A DNA stretch of 5,038 bases from an uncultured Clostridia bacterium (GTDB taxonomy: Bacteria > Bacillota > Clostridia > Christensenellales > Borkfalkiaceae): NCBI GenBank assembly GCA_944338265.1, contig CALVLO010000106.1:1-5038 (forward strand), read 5' to 3'. Made by a program: the position numbers and the translations under genes. Of this stretch, positions 1-4,535 are shown piece by piece; within the stretch, counting starts at the first letter, position 1, and each line of letters begins with the position of its first letter. The notes under the pieces are model-generated. The model was not told the origin of the DNA. It made no database searches and saw nothing but the letters and a program-made list of their open reading frames with translations.

Positions 1-1178
1 TCGATTACGACGTGCTTGCGGAAAAGATCGCTTCCGTCATGCCGGAAGTCGATTACGACGCGCTCGTCGATAAGATCGCGGCAGCCATCCCGCCCACTGA
101 TGCGGATGCCGTTGCCGCGGCGGTCCTTGCGACCATCCCGCAGGTGGACGAGAACGCCATTGCAGACCGCGTGGCGGAATCCGTTCCCCTCATCGATTAC
201 GACCTCATTGCCGAGCGCGTCGCCGCCGCAATGGAGAACGAGTTCGACGTCACGGTGGACGAAAACGGCATCGAGAAGATTGCCTCCGCCGCTGCAGAGG
301 AGATCGACTGCGAGCGCATCGCCGTCCGCGTTGCGGAATTGCTGCAAGCGCGCGGGGTAGTTGCCTGCGCCGTGCCTGCAGAGTCTCCCGCAGAGGAGCC
401 CGTGGAAGAGGCACCCGCAGAACTTGCAGAGGAACCTGTGGAGGCGCCCGTCGAAGAGGCGCCCGTCGCGCTTGCAGAAACGCCCACCGAGGAGCCCGCG
501 GTGGAAGAACCTGCGGAAGAACCCGCAGAAGAGCCCGTGGAAGAGACGCCCGCCGAGGAGGCGCAGGCAGCGCCCGCGGAAGAGGAATACGCCGCGGCTG
601 CGGCGCAGACAGAGGAAGTCGCCGCGGAAGATATGCCCATGCCCACGCCCGTCGTCACGGTCAAACCCGTCGTCGATCCCTCGCTCATGACGCGCTATAA
701 GCGCAGCTTCAAGGCGAAGATCATCGAGAGCACGGAGGACGTGAAGAATTTCTACTTCGATTTGAAAAACGCGTTGCTCTCGTATGCGCGCGTCAGTTCG
801 CAGGTGAGCTGGTCGAACGACCGCTTTACCTACGCGGGCGATACCGTCGCCAAGATCGGCGTCCGCGGCAAGACGCTGTGCCTGTATGTGGCACTCAACC
901 CCGATGAATTCCCCTCGAGCGTCTACCATCAGAAGTTCGCGGGCGATACAAAGATGTATGAAAAGACCCCGATGATGATCAAGATCAAGAGCGGCGTCGC
1001 CGTCAAGCGCGGCATCCGCCTTATCGAAATGCTCATGGAAAATCTCGGGGCGGTCAGAGAAGAGGACTTCGTTCCCGTCGACTATGCCGATGAGTACGCC
1101 TTCCGCAGCGAGGAGCAGCTCCTCCGGGAAGGGCTCATCAAGACGGCGATCGTCGAGAAGTCCGATCTCGATTTCTGA
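1..1178 (+). CDS. Repeat- and linker-containing protein with conserved Clostridia C-terminal domain, 5' partial
   Basis: The reading frame is open from base 3, so the gene starts upstream; the GTG at 12 is only an internal codon inside a repeat unit. Three zones are visible. First, bases 3-350 encode about six degenerate units of 15-21 residues with the pattern [IV]-D-Y-D-x-[LI]-A-x-[KR]-[IV]-A-x-x-[IM]-P, which should form short amphipathic helices. Second, about 372-680 encodes a Glu/Pro/Ala linker (repeated AEEP and EEPVEE), probably disordered. Third, about 684-1175 encodes a mixed alpha/beta domain of about 165 residues beginning near TRYKRSF, with the conserved-looking stretch VRGKTLCLYVALNPDEF and ending in an acidic tail. 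I recognise this type of C-terminal domain from Clostridia hypothetical proteins but cannot give it a function. No signal peptide or membrane segment is seen in the visible part. The frame and stop are secure; the function is unknown. Confidence 0.85.
   Translation, partial: DYDVLAEKIASVMPEVDYDALVDKIAAAIPPTDADAVAAAVLATIPQVDENAIADRVAESVPLIDYDLIAERVAAAMENEFDVTVDENGIEKIASAAAEEIDCERIAVRVAELLQARGVVACAVPAESPAEEPVEEAPAELAEEPVEAPVEEAPVALAETPTEEPAVEEPAEEPAEEPVEETPAEEAQAAPAEEEYAAAAAQTEEVAAEDMPMPTPVVTVKPVVDPSLMTRYKRSFKAKIIESTEDVKNFYFDLKNALLSYARVSSQVSWSNDRFTYAGDTVAKIGVRGKTLCLYVALNPDEFPSSVYHQKFAGDTKMYEKTPMMIKIKSGVAVKRGIRLIEMLMENLGAVREEDFVPVDYADEYAFRSEEQLLREGLIKTAIVEKSDLDF
3..350 (+). repeat. Degenerate ~16-residue helical repeats within the first gene
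   Basis: Protein-level tandem units begin at about 3, 48, 99, 144, 192 and 303, with a divergent stretch (240-302) between the last two. Examples are VDYDALVDKIAAAIPP (48-95), VDENAIADRVAESVPL (144-191) and IDYDLIAERVAAAMEN (192-239). Acidic, aromatic and hydrophobic positions recur while the DNA has drifted, so the repeat is old and held by selection on the protein. More units probably lie upstream of the window. Confidence 0.75.
372..680 (+). repeat. Glu/Pro/Ala-rich low-complexity linker
   Basis: About 100 residues consist mostly of E, P, A and V in irregular short repeats such as EEPVEE, AEEPAEEP and EEAPV. At DNA level the motif gag-ccc-gtg-gaa-gag recurs with small changes. The linker is strongly acidic and likely an extended spacer between the helical repeats and the C-terminal domain. 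The high GC and repetition also produce a long, Ser/Ala-rich spurious frame on the other strand. Confidence 0.8.
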
Positions 1179-1198
1179 AATTAAACAATACCGTCCGC

Positions 1199-1254
1199 CA
1201 AGACAGGGTACCAAAGAGAGCTGAGTCATCGGCTCTCTCGTCTTGTTATTCTTT
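1199..1254 (+). terminator. Two-tiered hairpin between the first gene and RNase J, possible terminator or leader structure
   Basis: An inner stem pairs 1215-1224 (AGAGAGCTGA) with 1229-1238 (TCGGCTCTCT): ten pairs including one G-U, around a GTCA tetraloop. An outer stem pairs CAAGAC (1199-1204) with GTCTTG (1240-1245). The downstream bases 1239-1254 are T-rich but interrupted (TCTTGTTATTCTTT), so this would be a weaker intrinsic terminator for the upstream gene. It could equally be a structured 5' leader of the RNase J transcript. No clear promoter is seen in the 120-nt gap. Confidence 0.5.
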
Positions 1255-1283
1255 CGGTGCGCGTTTTTGGCGGGGCGGAAAAG

Positions 1284-1290
1284 AAAGGAG
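1284..1290 (+). promoter_or_regulatory. Shine-Dalgarno that fixes the TTG start of RNase J
   Basis: AAAGGAG lies 8 nt before TTG at 1299. The in-frame GTG at 1257 has no such site, and the GTG at 1290 overlaps the Shine-Dalgarno itself, so TTG at 1299 is the best start. Confidence 0.75.
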
Positions 1291-1298
1291 TGTGTTGT

Positions 1299-3269
1299 TT
1301 GAAAAACGATAGGAACGAAAAAAAGAGCGATAAAAACGTCAACGCGGTGGAGCTTGCCATCCTCAACGGGATCGAGGCATACAACCGCGAGCAGCAGGCA
1401 AAAAAGAGCATGGGCGAGACGCGCACCCCCGCGGCGATGGAGGAGGCAGGATTGAAGCCCCGCCGCCGTTCGCGCGCCAAGGGGAAGGGGACCAAACTCC
1501 CCGCACAGCCCGCACCCGCAGAGGGGGCGCCTGCAAAGCGCGCGGCAAAGAAGCCGCAGGCGGAGCGCGCCGCGCGGACGCAACCCGCCGCCCCCGCTGC
1601 ACGGGAAAAGGGCAAGCGCAAAAAGCGCCCCGTCAAGGTGCTCTTCTTCGGCGGCGTGGGCGAGATCGGCAAGAACATGACGGCGATCGAGTACGGGAAC
1701 GATATCATCGTCATCGATGCGGGCATCATCTTCCCCACGGAGGAGATGCCGGGCATCGACCTCGTCTTCCCGGAGATCACCTACCTCGTCAACAACAAGC
1801 ATAAGATCCGCGGCGTATTTTTAACGCACGGACACGAGGACCATATCGGCGGTGTGCCGTACCTCATGAAGGAGCTCGAGCCCTCCACGCCCGTCTACGG
1901 CACCAAACTGACGCTCGCGCTCGTCGATAACAAGCTGCGCGAGCACAGGCTGAACAACGTCGTAGAGCGCACCGTCAAGCCCAAAGAGAGCGTGAAGGCG
2001 GGCGTGTTTACCGTCAATTTCGTCAACGTCAATCACTCCATCGCGGGGGCGATGGCGCTCGCCATCGAAACGCCCTACGGCATCATCTTCCACAGCGGCG
2101 ATTTTAAGATCGATCTCACGCCCGTCGCGGGCGCGCCCATCGACCTTGCCGAGATCGCCGAATACGGCAAGAAGGGCGTGCTTTTATATCTCGGCGAGTC
2201 CACCAATATCGAGCGGCAGGGCTACACGATGAGCGAAAAGGTCGTCGGTACCACGCTCGAGCACCTCTTTGCCGAAAATGCGGACAGGCGGCTCATCATC
2301 GCCACGTTCGCCTCCAACGTGCACCGCTTGCAGCAGATCGTGGATATTGCCGTCAAGTACCGCCGCAAGGTGGCGCTCTCGGGGCGGAGCATGTTCAACG
2401 TCGTCGAGGCGGCGGCAAAGATCGGCGAGATCACCATTCCCGAGGGCGTGCTCGTCGACGTGGAAAAGACGAAGAACTTTTTCGACCGCGAGATCGTCAT
2501 CGTCTCCACGGGTTCGCAGGGCGAGCCCATGAGCGCGCTCACCCGCATGGCGGCGGGCGAGTTCAATAAGGTGACCATCGGCTCCAACGATACCATCATC
2601 ATCTCGGCGAGCCCCATCCCGGGCAACGAGCGCATGATCTACCGCGTCATCAACAATCTCTATAAAAAGGGCGCCAACGTCGTCTACGAATCGCTGGAAA
2701 AGATCCACGTCTCGGGGCACGCCTGCCAGGAAGAGCACAAGATCATGCACACGCTGTTAAAGCCCAAGTTCTTTATCCCCGTGCACGGCGAGTACCGCCA
2801 TCTGAAGCGGCACGTTCTGCTCGCGCAGGAGATGGGCATGAAGCCCGCACAGACGTTTATCCCCGATATCGGCGTGTGTGTGGAACTCACGGACGACAGC
2901 CTCCGCCAGGGGGATAACTTCCCCGCGGGCGCGCGTCTCATCGACGGCGCAGGCTTTGAGGATTACGGCACGAGCGAAGTTTTGAAGGACCGCATCCGCA
3001 TGTCGGGCGAGGGGTTATTCGTCGTCAGCGTCTGCGTCTCGAACGGGGTGCTGCTCGGCGATCCCGCCATCGAAAGCCGCGGGTTCGTCTCGGGCGAGAA
3101 GGATTTTTCGCGCGAACTTAAAGAGGTCGTGGAGAAGGCGATCGAGAGCGTCGGTTCGCACGGCGGCGCTTCGGAGATCGCCGCCGCCATCCGCCGCGCC
3201 ATGAAGACCTATCTCTTCAAAAAGACAAAACAGTCGCCCATGATCTTGCCGATCGTACAGGAAGTGTAG
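1299..3269 (+). CDS. rnj: Ribonuclease J with basic N-terminal extension
   Basis: 656 residues from the TTG start. RNase J is a cytoplasmic metallo-beta-lactamase/beta-CASP nuclease with 5'-3' exonuclease and endonuclease activity, used in mRNA decay and rRNA processing. The core begins near residue 113 (KVLFFGGVGEIGKN). Two-zinc ligands are visible: HGHEDH at 177-182, H246 in NHSIAG, D268 in HSGDFK and H496 in PVHGEYRH. The beta-CASP part (about 310-475) includes ATFASNVHR, GSQGEP (405-410) and VSGH (H474). The C-terminal domain is complete and ends in PMILPIVQEV, as is usual for the family. The core of about 545 residues matches the usual length near 555. The extra N-terminal stretch of about 110 residues is Lys/Arg/Ala/Pro-rich (PRRRSRAKGKG, EKGKRKKRP) and looks disordered and RNA-binding; that role is inference. 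The gene has its own ribosome site and is followed directly by the repeat-filled spacer. Confidence 0.97.
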   Translation: MKNDRNEKKSDKNVNAVELAILNGIEAYNREQQAKKSMGETRTPAAMEEAGLKPRRRSRAKGKGTKLPAQPAPAEGAPAKRAAKKPQAERAARTQPAAPAAREKGKRKKRPVKVLFFGGVGEIGKNMTAIEYGNDIIVIDAGIIFPTEEMPGIDLVFPEITYLVNNKHKIRGVFLTHGHEDHIGGVPYLMKELEPSTPVYGTKLTLALVDNKLREHRLNNVVERTVKPKESVKAGVFTVNFVNVNHSIAGAMALAIETPYGIIFHSGDFKIDLTPVAGAPIDLAEIAEYGKKGVLLYLGESTNIERQGYTMSEKVVGTTLEHLFAENADRRLIIATFASNVHRLQQIVDIAVKYRRKVALSGRSMFNVVEAAAKIGEITIPEGVLVDVEKTKNFFDREIVIVSTGSQGEPMSALTRMAAGEFNKVTIGSNDTIIISASPIPGNERMIYRVINNLYKKGANVVYESLEKIHVSGHACQEEHKIMHTLLKPKFFIPVHGEYRHLKRHVLLAQEMGMKPAQTFIPDIGVCVELTDDSLRQGDNFPAGARLIDGAGFEDYGTSEVLKDRIRMSGEGLFVVSVCVSNGVLLGDPAIESRGFVSGEKDFSRELKEVVEKAIESVGSHGGASEIAAAIRRAMKTYLFKKTKQSPMILPIVQEV

Positions 3270-3270
3270 T

Positions 3271-3311
3271 TCACACTTTTTCTTTCAAACTGATGAAAGA
3301 AAAAGTCGTGA
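3271..3311. repeat. Long AT-rich inverted repeat directly after the RNase J stop
   Basis: ACTTTTTCTTTCA (3275-3287) and TGAAAGAAAAAGT (3294-3306) are a perfect 13-bp match around the loop AACTGA. TCAC (3271-3274) pairs with GTGA (3308-3311) across one bulged C, giving 17 pairs. In the + transcript no T-run follows the stem, so it is not a textbook terminator. It could still form a 3'-end structure protecting or ending the RNase J mRNA. Confidence 0.75.
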
Positions 3312-3316
3312 GGGAA

Positions 3317-3360
3317 AGAGAAACCCAACGTTCGCCTTTGGCTCTACGTTCGGTTTCTCT
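3317..3360. repeat. Imperfect 44-nt hairpin
   Basis: AGAGAAACC (3317-3325) pairs with GGTTTCTCT (3352-3360). After a C/C mismatch, AACGT (3327-3331) pairs with ACGTT (3346-3350), and GCC/GGC (3334-3336 with 3340-3342) closes a TTT loop. The layered pairing is unlikely by chance, but the function is unknown. Confidence 0.7.
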
Positions 3361-3361
3361 C

Positions 3362-3398
3362 GCCGCCGCTGTATGGCAACAGTATAGCACGCGGCGGC
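3362..3398. repeat. GC-rich inverted repeat
   Basis: GCCGCCGC (3362-3369) pairs with GCGGCGGC (3391-3398). Inside, TGT and ACA (3370-3372 with 3379-3381) can extend a small inner stem. The unpaired part holds AGTATA, which reads TATACT on the minus strand, but no matching -35 is seen. Confidence 0.6.
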
Positions 3399-3424
3399 TC
3401 ACTCTTCCGCGTAAGTCGCAAGCG

Positions 3425-3476
3425 ACAAATTGAGGGCGCTGGCGCAGGGAAACCCTGCTTGCGCGAGTAATTTTGT
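3425..3476. repeat. Multi-segment inverted repeat
   Basis: GCAGGG-AAA-CCCTGC (3444-3458) is the apical hairpin. GCGC (3436-3439) pairs with GCGC (3461-3464). The outer ACAAATT (3425-3431) pairs with AATTTTGT (3469-3476) with one bulge. A small stem GTCGC-AA-GCGAC (3415-3426) abuts and competes with the outer arm. Confidence 0.55.
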
Positions 3477-3523
3477 AACTTGCCTCCCTCGCCGAGATAG
3501 GTGCCCCGCAGAGGCGGTGGATT

Positions 3524-3547
3524 GGCTCCCCTGTGTAAGGGTGAGCC
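3524..3547. repeat. Hairpin GGCTCCCCT / AGGG-T-GAGCC
   Basis: Nine pairs with one bulged T close the loop GTGTA. This unit resembles the CTCCCC...AAGGGG stem of dispersed Clostridia repeats as I remember them. It shares its last three bases with the next hairpin, so the two cannot both be fully paired. Confidence 0.6.
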
Positions 3548-3589
3548 ATGCGTAATGCGCAGCAGCGCGGTGCGCTGTGCGCGCATGGC
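3545..3589. repeat. Long GC-rich stem-loop
   Basis: GCCATGC (3545-3551) pairs with GCATGGC (3583-3589), GCGCA (3557-3561) with TGCGC (3578-3582), and AGCGC (3564-3568) with GCGCT (3572-3576) around GGT. A five-base one-sided bulge and a small internal loop separate the segments. Confidence 0.6.
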
Positions 3590-3596
3590 GAACTAA

Positions 3597-3623
3597 GGAA
3601 TTGCCTTTATCAGCGGCAATTCC
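3597..3623. repeat. Perfect 9-bp inverted repeat
   Basis: GGAATTGCC (3597-3605) and GGCAATTCC (3615-3623) are exact reverse complements around the nine-base loop TTTATCAGC. No T-run follows on either strand. Confidence 0.7.
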
Positions 3624-3632
3624 GTGCCCGCA

Positions 3633-3657
3633 GGCGGCACACAACATTGGTGCCGCC
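3633..3657. repeat. Perfect 8-bp inverted repeat
   Basis: GGCGGCAC (3633-3640) and GTGCCGCC (3650-3657) enclose ACAACATTG. It is immediately followed by the small stem GGCGC/GCGCC (3664-3668 with 3675-3679). Confidence 0.65.
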
Positions 3658-3713
3658 AAGAGGGGCGCAGCAAAGCGCCTGAGGGGTTGAAATCGTATTT
3701 TTGTAAAACAAGC

Positions 3714-3720
3714 GGGAGAG
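3714..3720 (+). promoter_or_regulatory. Ribosome-binding site of the TfoX-like gene
   Basis: GGGAGAG lies 7 nt before ATG at 3728. It sits right at the right-hand edge of the repeat-filled spacer, so the gene's leader is made of repeat sequence. No convincing -35/-10 pair is visible just upstream. Confidence 0.55.
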
Positions 3721-3727
3721 TGCGGAC

Positions 3728-4039
3728 ATGGGTACGCCGAAAAACGTTGCGGAAGAACTTGTTGCGGGCGTTGCCGACGTGCGCATCCGCGCCATGATGG
3801 GCGAATGGCTCGTCTACTTCCGTGAGAAAATGGTCGGTACGATCGAGGACGGGCATTTATACGTGACCATCGTTCCCGCGGCGGAAGAACTGCTCCCGAA
3901 CGCCGTTCGCCAATCCCCGCATGTGGGGGCGAAACCGCGTCTGCGCGTGGAGAACGTCTCGGACAAGGCGTTTTTATACGCGCTCTTTGCGGCAATGTGG
4001 GAGGAGCTCCCCGCAAACAGACGGAAAACATTGCGTTGA
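3728..4039 (+). CDS. TfoX/Sxy N-terminal-domain protein
   Basis: 103 residues, which is about one TfoX N-terminal domain and nothing more. The family signature is visible: DVRIRAMMGEWLVYF (18-31), then GTIEDGHLYV (37-46), the PHVGAKP turn (64-70) and a C-terminal helix LYALFAAMWEELP (83-95). In Gammaproteobacteria full-length TfoX/Sxy activates competence with CRP. Stand-alone N-domain proteins in Firmicutes have no settled role, and competence should not be assumed. The stop codon (4037-4039) overlaps the Shine-Dalgarno of the next gene, so the two are probably translated together. The sequence immediately upstream is the hairpin-packed spacer. Confidence 0.85.
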   Translation: MGTPKNVAEELVAGVADVRIRAMMGEWLVYFREKMVGTIEDGHLYVTIVPAAEELLPNAVRQSPHVGAKPRLRVENVSDKAFLYALFAAMWEELPANRRKTLR

Positions 4040-4042
4040 GGA
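4038..4042 (+). promoter_or_regulatory. Shine-Dalgarno overlapping the upstream stop; sets the DUF3795-like start
   Basis: GAGGA, 5 nt before ATG 4048, overlaps the TGA of the TfoX-like gene. It favours 4048 over the in-frame GTG at 3997, which would overlap the upstream gene by 43 nt and add residues unlike the family. Confidence 0.7.
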
Positions 4043-4047
4043 TCTTT

Positions 4048-4488
4048 ATGGAGTGTTATTGCGGTACGGATTGCTGCGCGTCGTGCGGCGAAAAAGACTG
4101 CGGCGGCTGTCTGCCGACGGGCGGGCATCCGTTCGGCGGGCAATGCGTGGCGGCGGAATGCGTCAGGCAGGGCGGCGCGCAGGCGCTTGCAGCGGCGCGT
4201 GAGCGGCTCGTTGCCGAATTCAACGCGCTCGGAATCCACGAACTGCATCTCGACGGGCTGAACCTGCTGCACGGTGCGTTCGTCAATCTGGAATATCCCC
4301 TTGCAAACGGTTCCCGCGTGAAACTCTTGCAGGACGAAAAAATCTATTGGGGGAATCAGGTCGAGGTCGCGGGGAGCGAACGCTGTTTCGGCGTGGTTGC
4401 GGACGAAAGTATGCTGCTTGTCTGCCGATACGGCTGCGGCGGAAGCGATCCCGAGATCATTCTCTATAAAAAGCGCACAAGCGATTAA
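4048..4488 (+). CDS. Cys-rich DUF3795-like protein
   Basis: 146 residues. The N-terminal 41 residues contain nine cysteines (3, 5, 9, 10, 13, 18, 21, 33, 38) in a pattern like CGxDCxxC...CxGC...GHPFGGxCxxxxC, typical of DUF3795-like proteins and suggestive of a zinc or Fe-S site. The second cysteine cluster (CxxC...PC) found in many DUF3795 members is absent. Residues 47-146 instead form a helix followed by a beta-rich domain, with FVNLEYPLANGSRVKLLQD (78-96), IYWGNQVE (99-106) and a C-terminal IILYKKR. I recall similar two-part proteins in Clostridia. The biochemical function is unknown. It is coupled to the TfoX-like gene and followed by a strong terminator, so it is the last gene of that unit. 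Confidence 0.8.
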   Translation: MECYCGTDCCASCGEKDCGGCLPTGGHPFGGQCVAAECVRQGGAQALAAARERLVAEFNALGIHELHLDGLNLLHGAFVNLEYPLANGSRVKLLQDEKIYWGNQVEVAGSERCFGVVADESMLLVCRYGCGGSDPEIILYKKRTSD

Positions 4489-4497
4489 ACGAACATG

Positions 4498-4523
4498 ACG
4501 GCGGGCAATGCCTGCCGTTTTTT
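4498..4523 (+). terminator. Strong intrinsic terminator after the DUF3795-like gene
   Basis: ACGGCGGGC (4498-4506) pairs with GCCTGCCGT (4510-4518) in nine pairs, including one G-T wobble, around the loop AAT. The run TTTTTT (4518-4523) follows. This is a textbook Rho-independent terminator 9 nt after the stop codon. Confidence 0.9.
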
Positions 4524-4525
4524 AC

Positions 4526-4529
4526 AGGA
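4526..4529 (+). promoter_or_regulatory. Ribosome-binding site of the methyltransferase gene
   Basis: AGGA (in ACAGGA) lies 6 nt before ATG 4536 and only 2 nt after the terminator T-run. It is a modest match, but the only one near this start. Confidence 0.5.
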
Positions 4530-4535
4530 TACGCT

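Larger units (their letters stand above)
3270..3727. repeat. Gene-free spacer packed with tandem inverted repeats; likely composite interspersed repeat
   Basis: The 458 nt between the RNase J stop and the TfoX-like start hold no credible gene on either strand. Instead, about nine inverted repeats follow one another with little gap (3271-3311, 3317-3360, 3362-3398, 3425-3476, 3524-3547, 3545-3589, 3597-3623, 3633-3657, 3664-3679). The right end (TGAGGGGTTGAAATCG, then TATTTTTGTAAAACA) and pieces such as GGCTCCCCTGTGTAAGGG resemble dispersed non-coding repeats that I recall from gut Clostridia genomes. That resemblance is memory, not a search. No terminal inverted repeats, target-site duplication or transposase are seen, so calling it a mobile element is not justified. 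Multi-copy status and transcription are untested. Confidence 0.6.

Noticed and set aside
197..688. 163-residue minus-strand frame rich in Ser, Ala and Gly
   Set aside because: It is the antisense of the Glu/Pro/Ala repeat codons of the first gene; the composition is a mirror of that low complexity, with no domain and no ribosome site.
2184..2750. 188-residue minus-strand frame inside RNase J
   Set aside because: It is entirely antisense to catalytic-domain codons; His/Asp/Val-rich shadow.
3381..3386. Minus-strand TATACT as a -10 box
   Set aside because: No -35-like hexamer lies 16-18 nt upstream on that strand and no gene would be driven.
3271..3586. Minus-strand frames of 92 and 80 residues in the spacer
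   Set aside because: They translate inverted repeats and show no domain; similar proteins in databases are probably over-predictions from the same kind of repeat.
3687..3709. TTGAAA ... TAAAAC as a promoter for the TfoX-like gene
   Set aside because: The spacing is about 11 nt, too short for a standard housekeeping sigma-factor promoter.
3270..3727. CRISPR array
   Set aside because: The hairpins differ in sequence and length; there is no constant direct repeat with regular spacers and no cas gene.
3270..3727. tRNA or a known riboswitch
   Set aside because: No cloverleaf with a T-arm GTTCGAATC-like motif and no conserved riboswitch core could be found by eye.
3399..4031. 210-residue minus-strand frame over the spacer and the TfoX-like gene
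   Set aside because: Half lies antisense to a well-supported gene and half runs through hairpins. The composition (Arg, Ala, Pro, Ser) is typical of GC-rich shadow frames.
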